64,000 nucleotides of DNA, from positions 147,314,864 to 147,378,863 of the forward strand of contig CP136064.1 in assembly GCA_032622095.1 (NCBI GenBank). The letters run 5' to 3'. Below are positions 47,965 to 59,620 of the stretch, piece after piece (position 1 is the first letter of the stretch; each line of letters opens with the position of its first letter). The position numbers and the translations under genes were made by a program. The notes beneath the pieces were generated by a model. It was given only the letters and a program-made list of their open reading frames with translations. It was not told the DNA's origin and searched no databases. Source of the stretch: Siphonodentalium dalli. Its lineage: Eukaryota > Mollusca > Scaphopoda > Gadilida > Siphonodentaliidae.

Positions 47965-49330
47965 ATAATAGCCTGATCGGGCTACAATAGACCGATCGCT
48001 CTTCCTGGCACAGTGCTCACTGTTGTAAGAGAGGGAACTCTAAATTTATTGACAATTTCAATCTGTTTGTTTAAATATCTGTATACATATACATGTATGT
48101 TTATTTTGAATATTCTCAGTATACAGTAAATAATTATTTGGGATCTTGCAAAAGAAATCAGAATTTTGTTTACGTATTGGTTGAGAGATAACAATAAAAC
48201 ATTTTAGAGTGACTCCCCTTATCCCGGATGCATGCTGGCTGTGAAAGACCGATCGGTTTATTTTAGTTTATTTTAGTCTATTATAGACTCACATATAACA
48301 ATATAATTCAATCATTGCGATCGATTAATCGCAAACCTTTGTGATAAATCGCCAAGTACGGTAGTTGGCGATTTATCAGAAATATGTTTTCGATTTCTCG
48401 CAAAGTTGTTTTAACTTTGAATGTTCTCAGTGAATAATTATATGTTGTGTTAATAACAAAATCGGAACTAATTTTGTTTTGTTTTTGAAGTATAGGTTGA
48501 TCGATAACAATAGAACCGTTTAGAGTTACTCCCCTTATCCCAGATACATGATACAAGGTACATGCTGGCTGTGAAAGAATGATTGGTCTATTTTAACCTG
48601 ATCGGCTATTGTGATAAATCTCAAACATCTTTGCGATAAAAAGTATAATCACCAAGTAGTTAATTGAGAGTTATCGTAAAGATGTTTAAGATTTATCGCA
48701 AAGGTTTGGGAGTTATCGTAAAGGTGTTTTAATTTTGAATATTCTCAGTAAAAAATCTCCAAAAGAGATCAGAATTAATTTTTGTTTTAAGTATTGGTTT
48801 GCTTCCCTTGTATGATGGCTGTGAAAGACCGATCAGTCTATTTTAGCCCGACCATGTTATTGTAGATCGATTTGTGGTTCATCCAGACCTGTTTAAGATG
48901 TCTGATTTATTATGTTTATACGGTTCAAGACCATTAATGCAAACACGAACACATAACAATATATCTGCAATAAATCACAAACCTTTGTGATAAATCTCGA
49001 ACATGTTTACGATAAATCGTAAAGTATAATCACCAAGTTGTTTGAGAGTTATCGTAAAGATGGTTGAAATTGCAAAGGCCTGCGAGGTATCGCAAAGGTG
49101 TTTTTGATTTTTCACAAAGTCGTTTTGTGATTTATCACAAAGATCTGCTCCCCTGGTTTGATTTGCATTCTGGCTGTGAATGACCAATCGGTCGGTCTAT
49201 TTTAGCCTGACCGTTCTATTATAGAGCAATTGGAGTTCACCCAGACCTGTCTGATTTATGTTTATACGGTTAAAGCAAATTGATTTGATTAGTTGCAAAC
49301 ATTTGTTATAAATCGAAAACCTTTGCACTA
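47965..49330. repeat. Diverged tandem repeat, ~240-360-bp spacing
   Basis: GCTGGCTGTGAAAGACCGAT and variants recur at about 48235, 48568, 48806 and 49168, each followed by CGGTCTATTTTAGCCTGA. Between them lie many ATTTATCGCAAAG or AGTTATCGTAAAG units and TGAATATTCTCAGT. Minus-strand frames in this stretch are artefacts of the AT-rich repeat. Confidence 0.7.
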
Positions 49331-49469
49331 AATCGCATACATGTATATTTATTTTTTCCGATTTATTGCAAATTAGTTTTTTCATATTATTACACACAAA
49401 TTAAGAATTACGGCCCATTAGTTTAGACATTCAGACACATTTTACTCCACGTGCAGGGAACAGGCCGGG

Positions 49470-49832
49470 GATATCCTTACTCAGTTCTAGTCATGCTGAA
49501 TAAACTTACTTTAGTCATTTTGACTCAAATAGAATTAGACTCAAATCATAGTCATTGTGACTCATGCAATATTAGTCAATATGACTCAATGTTAGTCATG
49601 TTGACTAAGCATATGCTGGTCATGTTGACTACTACTAACCTAGTCATGATGACTAACTTATCAATGTTAGTCATGTTGACTAAGCATATGCTGGTCATGT
49701 TGACTACTACTAACCTAGTCATGATGACTAACTTTTACAGGTAGTCATTTTGACTAACCTAAGTTAGTCATCTCCAGGACAAGCTGTTGACTAACATAAG
49801 TTAGTCATATTGACCAACTTTTTTTCTCAGTG
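49470..49832 (+). repeat. Subterminal TTAGTCATNNTGACTAA repeats
   Basis: About 20 half-palindromic motifs TAGTCAT or ATGACTA are present, including a perfect 75-bp tandem duplication (offset from 49589 to 49664). The 97-codon frame (SMLVMLTKHMLVMLTTTNL...) exists because 75 is a multiple of three. Confidence 0.9.
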
Positions 49833-49882
49833 CATATACGTAAAAATGAGGTAAAATAAATACCAGAAGCCTGTCTGAAAGT

Positions 49883-50655
49883 GCATCTAATTTTCATCGT
49901 TTCCGCTTTTTCCATCGAACAACGTATATACTATTCAATGCTGCAAAAACTCTTGTTTCACCATTTGTTCTTTCCAAGATTGACTATTGTAACCCACTTC
50001 TGACCGGCTTACCAAAGTCAGATATTGATAAACTTCAACATATGATGAACATTGCTGCTCGTATTATTCTTAAGAAGTCTAAATTTTCTGACCTGACACC
50101 AATGTTCAAAGAACTGCATTGGCTACCAATTCAAGACCGTATTGACTAAAAAATTGCTGTCTTCTGAAATTTGACTGTCTCTAACCTCTCCCTATATTGA
50201 ATATCTTCTGTCATGCTGTGTACCTGGTAAACCAGGCTTAATGTCTGCTGATTAAATATTACTTGCCGAAATGTGACCTCGTCAATTATGGTCGTCGATC
50301 TTTTGATTGCTATGGCCCAAGCCTTTGGAATTCACTCCCGCTTACACTTAGGAATTTTCTTACTTTGGAATCTTTCAAAACAGAACTCAAAACGTATTTA
50401 AACTTCACTATATATGGCAAGGACGACGACCAAAGCTAACCACATCTTTCCTGCATTGTTTTATACAATATATTCAGCCTTTATCCTTATTGTTATATGA
50501 ATTGTTTGATTTATTGCATTGTAGTTATTGTTTGTGTGTGCATGCCCATGTTTTTGAATGTGTATAGTAGCTCTTTCATTTGTTGTATCATTGGGCGCTT
50601 TGGGTCTCATGGGATAAGGCGCTTTAAAATGCTATACGTTATTATTATTATAATA
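49883..50655 (+). pseudogene. CR1/L2-type LINE 3' fragment
   Basis: It starts about 50 bp after the CACTA-like end. The frame reads FHRFRFFHRTTYILFNAAK, then LVSPFVLSKIDYCNPLLTGL, LQHMMNIAARIILKK and FKELHWLPIQDRID, then a TAA where tyrosine is usual. After several breaks it resumes as YGRRSFDCYGPSLWNSLPLT and FKTELKTYLN, the standard CR1-type C terminus. The 3' end ATAAGGCGCTTTAAAATGC runs into (ATT)n at about 50640, typical for this group. The endonuclease and the catalytic core are missing. Confidence 0.9.
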
Positions 50656-51039
50656 TACTTGTACATCGTGGCATACTTGGCGGTTAGATCAAACTTGTTG
50701 TTCAAGCAATCTAATTTGGTGTTCGGCATTGCCATTGTAAGAGTATATACTTATAAAAAAGGCAAAGGAAAATACTAAATAACGTCTTATTGGTACTCAT
50801 AATCTGCAACTCTTCAAGAAGAAAAAAGCAATTGCCTACTTTTGTCACGTTGTATAGTGATCTGATTTAAATCCGTCGAATACATGAGCTACGTATATAA
50901 GGAATATATTTGAAGTATATGCATTGCAAAGACTTGTCGAAGAGAAAAAATGGTCCCAGCATAATTACAAATACCATTCCTTAAGTGTCAGTCTTATTGT
51001 CATGACAGCAATAATAATATTTAATTTCTGCGCGGAACG
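50656..51039. other. No gene recognised
   Basis: AT-rich spacer between two LINE fragments. Confidence 0.4.
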
Positions 51040-53630
51040 TTGAAAGCCGTTTCAACGACTCAAGGAAGTGGTTCTGGTGCACGAATGTTGGTTTGAAACA
51101 GTATGTTTCTGGGTGTACACGCTGCTCAAAGGTGTTTCCTCACATCGGACACACATTAGACCACATCATTTCTGCAGAAAATAATTTTGTGACTGATTTT
51201 CAGGTTCTTGATCGATCGTTTTTCCCTTCGGACCATCATGGTGTGACATGTAGTTTAGCGGTGAATCGCTCAACCAATATCCATTCGCGTGTGATTCGCA
51301 GGCGATCTTTCAAATCATTGGATGTTATGCATCAAAATTGGATCTCGCATTCACACGGTCACCAGCGTTTCGGATTATAATTCTGTGATAACCAGCTGTT
51401 TAGATGAACTTATTCCGTTGCGGTCCATTCGTACTGGGAGAAAACATAATCCTTGGTTCTCCGATGATATAAATAATGCCAAAAAACTTAGACGTATGTT
51501 GACTATTAAATATTCCAGACATAAGATTGACGATAACAAACATGCTCTTGTTAAACAATCTAAAACTGTGGTGAAAATGGTGAAAACCGCGAAAGATGAT
51601 TATTATGAACAAAAACTTCTCAATGCATCGCATGGGCAAATTTTTGAATGTGTCAAGAGTCTCATGGACAAAAATGTCACGAAGCTTCCCACCCATGACT
51701 CTGACAAAGAACTGGCAGAGAAATTTGCTACATTTTTCTCTGATAAAATTGTGACTATAAGACAACATTTTCAAGATGATGATTTGGTTGATGATGACCG
51801 AGCAATGAACGTACACCATCTCAAGTTGTTTGATGCTGTTTCGGAAACTGAAATAAAGCGACTCATTAGTAGCATGAAAAGTAAATCGTGTTCTTTGGAT
51901 CCCATTCCCACTACATATTTGAAACAATATCAGAATATGTGGTTCCAGTACTGACTAGGATCGTGAATAATTCTCTGTGTGATGGTGTTGTTCCTGAGGA
52001 GATGAAAACAGCTGTTGTTACTCCTATCATCGAAAAGGCTACGCTTGACAGTGAAGAATATAAAAATTATAGACCAGTATCTAATTTGCCATTTATTGCA
52101 AAAGTGTTAGAAAAAGTCATCAGTGAAAAATTTTGCAACACGTAAATAAACATGGACTCTTCAATAAATTCCAGTCAGCGTACCGATCGAAACACTCACG
52201 TGAGACTGCATTGATAAAGGTGAAGAATGACATTGATTTATCTCTGAATAAGGGTAACATCGTGCTGCCCTTGCTGCTTGATCTCAGTGCAGCATTCGAC
52301 ACCTGCGACCACAACATATTACTAGCGCGTCTACACAACATAATTGGCTTGCGAGAAAGTGCTCTTGGTGGTTCAGATCATACCTGAGCAACATATCTCA
52401 GAAGGTATTGATAGGAGATTCTTGTTCTGTTGGGACTAAGCTTGACGTTGGGGTGCCACAGGGATCAATATTGGGTCCTCTACTTTTTCTAATTCACACC
52501 ATACCACTGGCAGATATTTTAAACAGACACTCTGTGCGATACCATATATGTACGCTGACGACACTCAAATTTATATAGATTTTCATCGAAATGACTCAGC
52601 CGGTTATAAAACAGCGAGGTCGAAATTGGAGAACTGTTTCACGGATGTCAAAGAATGGAATAAGTTGAAACTAAACGATAATAAATCTGAATACATTATT
52701 ATTGGTTCCAAATATTCTCTCAGTCTACTTCACGACAATGGGTGCAGTGATTCGGATGGATCTTTCAAAATTCTGCTTGCGAATAGTCATGTAACATCGT
52801 GTTCCTCCTTACGTAACCTAGAAGCGTACTTTGATAGTACTATGGAAATGGATGCTATGGTCTCGAATGTTTTACGCTCGAGCTACATGAAGTTGAGAGC
52901 CTTGAGGCGAGTGAAATGTAATCTAAGCCAAAGTGCGAAGAAACATGCCTGCCGTTCTATCTCTGGTTGTTTCTAAAGTTGACACTTTTAATCCATTATT
53001 AACACACCTTACAACGGGAAGTGTCCGGAGGATTGATCTTTTATTGAAAAGTTGCGCTCGTGTAGTTTCTAATGTACCAAGATACAGCAGAATAACACAT
53101 GTCATGAAAGAACTACACATGTTGAAGTTTGAGTACCGTGTCAAATACAGATGTGCCCTAATTGTTTTCAAGTCTCTGCACGGAGATACACCATCTTACA
53201 TTTCTGAAATGTTTACCAAACACAGCTCAGTTACTCGAAATGGCCGAAGTGGAGTTCAATTGTCTCATATACCAGATAAACTAAATGTGAACTATGGAAA
53301 GTGCTCATTCCAAAATGTCTCAGTTTCTATTTGGAACAGCCTACCCGTTGATATGAGGAAGACTGACTCAGTATCATCTTTTAAAACAGCTCTTAAAACT
53401 CACCTGTTCAGAATGTGTTATTCGTTATAAGTGCACCATCTGTTATTTTAACTTTTTTTATGATTATCCGTTATAGTTGGAAATTAATATTTAACTTAAT
53501 ATTTTAATCAGGTCTTTTAATATACTGGATATTTTATTGTTAATTGTAGGTCTAATTTCAGTCATCTTTCCGAGTTATCTGCCATATATATCGGTGAAGC
53601 TTGTATTGCTTTTTTATGTGTAAATATGCG
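51040..53630 (+). pseudogene. CR1/L2-type LINE, near-complete RT, multiple frameshifts
   Basis: It begins inside the APE endonuclease (GLKQYVSG, GHTLDHIIS, FFPSDHHGVTCSL). A linker follows (NPWFSDDINNAKKLRRML, LISSMKSKSCSLDPIPT) and then the RT. RT blocks are NYRPVSNLPFIAKVLEKVIS, FQSAYRSKHSRETAL, LLLDLSAAFDTCDHNIL, WFRSYLSN, GVPQGSILGPLLFLIH, YADDTQIYIDF and the C terminus SIWNSLPVDM, FKTALKTHLF. Frame changes fall near 51350, 51925, 52140, 52365, 52545 and 52925. The segment at 52369-52545 (WFRSYLSN to SVRYHI) lies in its own frame. The order of domains is intact, so the insertion was at least 2.4 kb. Confidence 0.93.
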
Positions 53631-53635
53631 CGCGA

Positions 53636-54080
53636 ATTGATTTCAAGTTAGCAACGTTCTGCTATCGTTACTTTAATTCATCTGCACCAGCATATATCTC
53701 GGACATTCTTACGTTGTATGTACCAGGCCGTGATAACCTCCGTTCAAAGGAAAAACAGCTTCTGGCTGTTCACATGGGTAAATATAAGAAAATTGAACGT
53801 CGTCTGTTTACACACGCCGCACCAAGTGTCTGGAACTCCATCCCTCTCGACATTCGTCGTTCGCACTCTATCGACATCTTCAAGCAACGACTTAAGACGC
53901 ACCTGTTCAATATTTACCCGCACACAACTAGCCGTAGATAGCAACATTGCATCTTTCTCCGTATCCATTGATAGTAAATATTCTAATGTCTGTACATGTA
54001 TATAACCTGCATATAGAGTCCCAAGCGCTTCGAGCTACACCAGGGATGAAGCGCTATACAAATGCTATATATTATTATTA
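53636..54080 (+). pseudogene. Second CR1/L2-type LINE 3' end
   Basis: From 53639 one frame reads DFKLATFCYRYFNSSAPAYI, SDILTLYVPGRDNLRSKEKQ, FTHAAPSVWNSIPLDIRRS and FKQRLKTHLFNIYPHTTSRR to a stop at 53941, without breaks. This repeats the C-terminal role already present at 53330-53430, so it is a separate, 5'-truncated copy. The 3' end GAAGCGCTATACAAATGC followed by TATTATTATTATG is typical of the group. Confidence 0.9.
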
Positions 54081-55383
54081 TGTTATCTTGTTTGTGTATA
54101 TTTGTACATGTAATTGCGCATTGAAACTAATTGCTGTAGAATGCGTTTCTTAAATGAATATATAATATTAATAATAATATGTATGTAAGTATTCCGTGTT
54201 TGCAAGTAGTCCATATTTCATAGTTGAAAGTAGTATTCTATATTCTATATATGTAAGTATTCCATATTCCAGTTTCCATCAGCCCAACTTTAACCCATTC
54301 TACAGGGGGTCTGCAGATAAATCCAATAACAGGGAGGGGTGCGTGTATGGTTCGAGGTTGGAAAAAGGCGTGATGCAAATTTTGTCCAATTAAAATATTT
54401 ATCAAAGATTAATTAGGAAACATTGTTGTGTTTTTTGTTTTTTGTTTACGAAATCAATTTCCTGGAAGCTACGTTTTCTCGGAAGCGGGAAATATAAATA
54501 GGGTGTTAAACGATATTTTGCACTTTCAGTAATATGACATGTACTTCAAGCAGTTGCCATCAAGATCTTATTCTTTCTCAGTATTTCTGCTCGTCGATAT
54601 TCAAGGCAATAAGCATGTACCTGTAGTCCTATACATGGCTACATACATTAAGCATAAAACCAGTTTTAATGACAAACTCTGACATCTGCATGTCAACAAT
54701 ATAAAATTATACCAAAATATTTGCAAATATCATATTTCCCTCTGAGTCTTTTACAGCAGTCACTGGTAACCAAAACCATATTTATGTTGTATATTATTGT
54801 CGACCACAGTACGCAATCAAACAATCACTGACAAACTGCCCAGTCTATTATGATGACACATGACGTGCATCGGCCAACGCACTTGAACACTGTATTTGTA
54901 CACGCACCCTTAGAATTGTGAGGTGAATGTTTTAGGCCTACAGAAGATGAAACCCATATACATATTTATATATTAACTCAGATTTATTATTGATTGGCAG
55001 ACAGATGGGAAGCAGATACATATGGGAACTGTTATCTATCTTGATTCCGATCACGATACTACTTTATTCCACTGTTTCGGGTTATATTAATATGTTGGAA
55101 TATGCTAAATAGTAATTGCTGGAACGAACCAGGCTGATATAATTTTGTTTCATATTATTCTGATTTATTTACTAAATTTGTTTGGGCGGGTCCCAAAATG
55201 TTGGCTTGGAATTTTTTTTTTTTGTATTTAAATTTTTGGATGGGGGGCCATGGCTGTCACGTACCAGAAAATATTGTTTCAATCCTGTCTGCAACACTTT
55301 TCAAGACAGCAACCCCTGCTCATTGACCAGTATAGTTCCCATAGGAAATGTTCAGATAATAAGTTCAACAAACGACCTTCTGT
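54081..55383. other. No gene recognised
   Basis: AT-rich intergenic sequence with no supported feature. Confidence 0.4.
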
Positions 55384-55392
55384 TAGTCGTCT

Positions 55393-56145
55393 ATGGGAGG
55401 CCCTTTTCACATTTATTATTTATTTGCGCTTAAGCGCAAATAAAAATTAATATTCATTGATTCCCCCCTGAATTAATTTTAAATGGCACAGGCCTAAACA
55501 CATCACTCAAGTCTATATACCGGTAGGCCCACCATATGAGGGAAGCAATCCCCCAGTAACCCTAGCTCCCTTTTATGACATGGAAATGGTATAGATCTGT
55601 GCAGGATATGTCTCATTTATAAAATATACTTGATCTCTGTGATGGAGACACACATTCTTGGGGACAGGGATGCTGATAATATGAAAATAGGGTTTTTTCC
55701 CCTATTTCAAGTCAATAAGTACACAATATGAAGGAAGCAAGACCCCCGGTAACCCCTAATTCCCTTTTTATGGCCATAGAAATGGTATATATCTGTGCAG
55801 GAGATATCCCTTTAATAAAATATACTAGAGCTCTGGGAGTGAGACACCAATTCCTGGGACACCAGGGACAGAGATGCTGATATGCATATGGAAATATGTT
55901 TTTTCTTCAACTTCGAGTCTGTATGGGGATATTACTATGGGCCCATCATAATATACTATGCCTCAGTATGAGATGGACTCAATCATTCACAATCAGAGGG
56001 AAGTAAGGGAGTGTTAGGTATTTGCGCTTAAGCGCAAATGATTTGCGCTTAAGCGCAAATAAATTGATAGACACATATTTGCGCTTAAGCACAAATGATT
56101 TGCGCTTAAGCGCAAATAAATAATAAATGTGAAAAGGGCCTCACA
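55393..56145. mobile_element. 753-bp TIR element with 9-bp target duplication
   Basis: A perfect 45-bp inverted repeat (55397-55441 and 56098-56142) starts GAGGCCCTTTTCACATTTAT and ends in the palindrome ATTTGCGCTTAAGCGCAAAT. The direct repeat TAGTCGTCT flanks at 55384-55392 and 56146-56154. The right end stacks four palindromes (56020, 56041, 56077 and 56098). Inside are the family C blocks also seen at 14280-14860. A 9-bp duplication fits MULE/Mutator-type better than hAT (8), but no transposase is present. Confidence 0.92.
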
Positions 56146-56154
56146 TAGTCGTCT

Positions 56155-57390
56155 GCTTACGTTTACTGAACACCATTCAAATGAATAATAACGACCCCGC
56201 TCGGCGTACTTGTGACGTCACACAATGAAACGAATTTGCTACTTCACAACTTCCGATATGTGGCAATGGACAAGTGAAGTATTTATTTATTTATAAACAG
56301 TAAGTTGTTATGAATATGTCCTGCATATGTTTCATATTAGATCAGTTTCATTTGTGAGCTAAATGAAAGCAGTTACGGCACCGTATTTCCACGGGGAAAA
56401 TAAGATATTGCAATAGCTTGTAAGAATCACACATATATACCAGAATGAAAGCAGAAAAAACATGTCATCAAATTCAAAAACCACGAGTGAAGCCATGCTC
56501 ATACTCGTTAACTGAGTTAATTTTAATATCACATCAAGTTTTACATGTACATACAGCGAAATTATACTAAGTATGCAGTTCGGCATCCGAAACTTCTATA
56601 CGCCGACAGATGCATCGAAAACGACGTTGATTGCATATATCAATGGTGTTCATATATAACGATTTAACTATATTGTAATGATTATTTAAAGCACCCATAT
56701 TCAATAAAATATAATTCTTACTATTATGACGGGGTCTTTCTATATGCCTTGCATATTATCATATTAGACCATTCCAATCTATACTTTTATAACTGGATGG
56801 GAGAATCCATTAGCGTTAATCCCCGGAATGCGACGAAAGGAAGAAATTACTACAGGCTCAATTAGAGACGCATGGGTCACTTTGAGATTAGGAATCGCTT
56901 TAAATTGTTGACTATATTTAGCAATCAAATCGCATGCGACACCATGTAGTTGGCTGTTACTTCAAAATCATTGCGTTGCATACAGTTTGTGTTGTTGACA
57001 TACAGGGAATTCGGTTCGATCTGGATTCCCGGGAAATTGGGATCAGTAATTGACCAGAAAAATAAACAAACTCTCTCGAGTGGCTTGTGTCATAACCGGT
57101 TCATCGGAATGTCTCACAAATTGGTCATAAGCTTCTGTAATTGTTTATCTTCGCAGGGGAGACGAACAAAGATGAGTGAACAGTTTGGGAGAGATTCTAT
57201 TGTCATATGTCATCTGGGCTATTGCAGATAGGAATTATATAATGGTCTAAATCCTCAACACCAACACTCGTTGTACCTGAGTGCTTCATGAAAACCTCCG
57301 GCCAAGTTCATTATGAATCTCCAATCTCAAACACAAACATCTTTTGAAACGGACCCTGCTCTTATCTCTTATCATATGTCAGTGCACGTC
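56155..57390. other. No gene recognised
   Basis: AT-rich intergenic sequence. A 75-codon minus-strand frame at 56359-56586 is hydrophobic but shows no start context, domain or splice support. Confidence 0.35.
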
Positions 57391-57392
57391 TT

Positions 57393-58039
57393 TATGGAAA
57401 TAAATGGCCCAGTTATTGTATCTCTTCGAGGCGTTATTCCGCGCTCCGCGTGTATAATGTTTCGCTGTTTCTTGGTATACAGTGGGCGCATGGGCGTTTT
57501 ATTTATAGAATGGGTGGTGGCATGACCATATGGTCGTCTTCCTGCCGCCACCATTTGGAAACGGAAAATATGGACAAAAATATGGAAGTTATACAAATTT
57601 ATACAAAATTGGCATTTATGCAAAATTGACATACTGGGTGGGGTTCAAACCATATAATATAATGAAATAATGAAATAATAATGACACGAGGCTTTGTGTG
57701 TGTCTGCGTTTTTTACAACTTGATTATTTGATTAAAGAATTTTAATCTTTAGCTATAAAGTTCAGAGATAAAACTGTTCAAACTAGACAATGTTCTAATC
57801 GTTTTGCACCAAATAGTTAATATTTGCACTGAATATAGGCACTCAACAACACAGAGGATTGAAGAAAAAAACAAATATCTACATGCATATACATATATGC
57901 ATTTACATATATATTCATATGGAAATAAATGGCCCAGTTATTGTATCTCTTCGAGGCGTTATTCCGCGCTCCGGGTGTATAATGTTTCGCTGTTTCTTGG
58001 TATACAGTGGGCGCATGGGCGTTTTATTTATAGAATGGG
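57393..58039 (+). repeat. 122-bp direct repeats 525 bp apart, one mismatch
   Basis: 57393-57514 and 57918-58039 (TATGGAAATAAATGGCCCAG ... TTTATAGAATGGG) differ at a single base (CCGCG versus CCGGG). Near-identity in an otherwise diverged region means a recent event. LTRs of a miniature retroelement were considered, but the ends are not TG...CA and no primer-binding site or flanking duplication is seen; a simple segmental duplication is equally possible. Confidence 0.9.
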
Positions 58040-58061
58040 AATTTTAGGACGGATTAAAAGT

Positions 58062-58119
58062 CACAATAGACCCCAACCACACAAAGACATATGTCTTTTG
58101 GTGGTTGGGGTCTATTGTG
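58062..58119. repeat. 58-bp near-perfect palindrome
   Basis: CACAATAGACCCCAACCAC, then ACAAAGACAT, is mirrored directly by ATGTCTTTTGGTGGTTGGGG, then TCTATTGTG. There are two mismatches in 29-bp arms and no loop. It lies 22 bp after the second 122-bp repeat. It could be a fold-back MITE; a transcript would fold into a long hairpin. Confidence 0.85.
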
Positions 58120-58697
58120 CCATGCAGCGACCTGTGATATCTACCGTTTATAGATAACTGCGTCAACCAAATAATCTGTGTTCATTGATAACCCCAAAAT
58201 CTTAACTTAACATAAGCTCATGGTGGTGTTGTTTGATCCCCTTTCCAACTATTCAGTTTTATGTATATATACACTGTTATATTTACTTTTGTTTGAACTG
58301 ATGTTATGTACTTGCATGTATGCTATCAGGATTGGAAATAAATGATGTTTACGTTATAGACCCAAAATGAGATATTTCATTGGAACTTGCTTTGACAAAT
58401 TGACATACATGCAAAGCGTGTATTTTATTGTTTCGCATTAGCGAAACTTATAATTTCCAAATAATCTTTAAACTTGTTCCAACTCCAAAAGAGCCAACAC
58501 TGGACGAGCAGCTGTACGGTTCGCTCCCACGGTGTGCTGTCCACGTGTAACCATATTAAGTGTTCCTCAAGATGGCGCTCGTTATGAAGTAATAAGTTAC
58601 TAATAACACACTGTACACTGTAAGAAAAGAGACACAGGAACCAAGCTGAAGAACCAGTAGTTGGTTCTTCGTGGTTCAAACACAGTTGTAGAACCAA

Positions 58698-59433
58698 AAT
58701 TACCTACAATTACGGGTGTTTTGCTTCTTGAGAATTGAAGAACCAACCGTGGACAGACGGATTATTTACAACTAAACTTCAATCATCGTAGTCGTTTTCG
58801 TAGTCATTATCATCGTCATCGTCTTCGTCGCCACCGCAATCGTCATCGTCAACGCTGATAATGATAATGATAATGATGACTACGACGACGGCAGCGATGA
58901 TGATGACGACTACGACAGCGATGATGGGGATTAATACGACGACTGCGATCGTGATGATGATGACTACGACGACAGACAGCGATGATGGTGATGACCACAA
59001 CGGTAGCCATGATAATGATGACCACGACGACGACATCGATCATGATGATGATGACGACGACAAAGATGATGATGACGACGATAAAGATGATGATGATGAT
59101 GACTACGACAACGGCAGCGATGATGATGATGACAAAGACGACGACAGCGACGATAGTGATAACAACGATGACGAAATCGATGGTGATGATGACTACGACG
59201 ACAGTGATTATGATGATTACGGCGATAAAGATGATGATGACGACGACGCGACGATGATAACTACGAGGACATCGATGACGATGACTACGACGACAGCAAT
59301 GGGTGATGACATCGATGACGACAGTGATGATTATGACAACGACGGCAGTGATGATGATGGTGATGACACTGTTGATGACTACGACGATAGCGACGATGGT
59401 GATGGCGATGATGATGACTATAACGACGACGAC

Positions 59434-59471
<38 letters not shown>

Positions 59472-59606
59472 CTACGACAACGATGATGATTGAAGTTTAG
59501 TTGTAAAAAATCCGTTTGTCCAATTTTAGTTCTTCAGACGTATCTTTTGTTATTCAATTCTAAAGAACCAAAAACATCAGTGATTGTAGGTAATTTGTGT
59601 TATGTT
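58698..59606. repeat. Inverted-repeat element with a trinucleotide core
   Basis: ATTACCTACAATTAC at 58700, AATTGAAGAACCAA, ACGGATTATTTACAACTAAA and CTTCAATCATCG are mirrored by GAAGTTTAGTTGTAAAAAAT and CCGTTTG at 59493 and TTGTAGGTAATTTGTG near 59600. The arms are about 85-110 bp with indels and continue into the (GAY)n core. Confidence 0.75.
58780..59493. repeat. (GAT/GAC)n microsatellite, ~700 bp
   Basis: Imperfect GAT, GAC and AAT-type trinucleotides run throughout; the first 75 bp are in TCG/TCA phase and the rest in GAT/GAC phase. The 210-codon frame at 58861-59493 is Asp-rich but changes from Met/Thr-rich to Asp-rich runs at phase slips, and other frames of the same strand are just as open. 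This is a repeat, not an acidic matrix protein. Confidence 0.95.
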
Positions 59607-59620
59607 TCCCATAGTTTTTT

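Larger units (their letters stand above)
44877..49832. mobile_element. CACTA-like DNA element, ~4.96 kb
   Basis: The left end CACTGAGAAAAATAACGGG, then TCAATATGACTA, is matched in inverse at the right end (49799-49832), which ends TTTTTTTCTCAGTG. Inside both ends lie many copies of TTAGTCAT/ATGACTAA: a few at 44915-45000 and about 20 at 49470-49832. Short subterminal repeats in both orientations are a hallmark of CACTA/EnSpm elements. CA flanks both ends (a possible 2-bp duplication), which is weak. No transposase is recognised, so it is non-autonomous or gutted. Chapaev-type elements also start CACTG and are an alternative. Confidence 0.7.

Noticed and set aside
49451-49744. 97-codon Met/Leu/Thr repeat protein
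   Set aside because: Shadow of the TTAGTCAT subterminal motifs and a 75-bp tandem duplication.
51400-51927. 175-codon minus-strand frame
   Set aside because: Antisense shadow of the LINE reverse-transcriptase gene on the plus strand.
58861-59493. 210-codon Asp-rich protein, tempting as an acidic shell-matrix protein
   Set aside because: It is a translated (GAT/GAC)n microsatellite: all three plus-strand frames are open, and runs switch between Asp, Met and Thr at phase slips.
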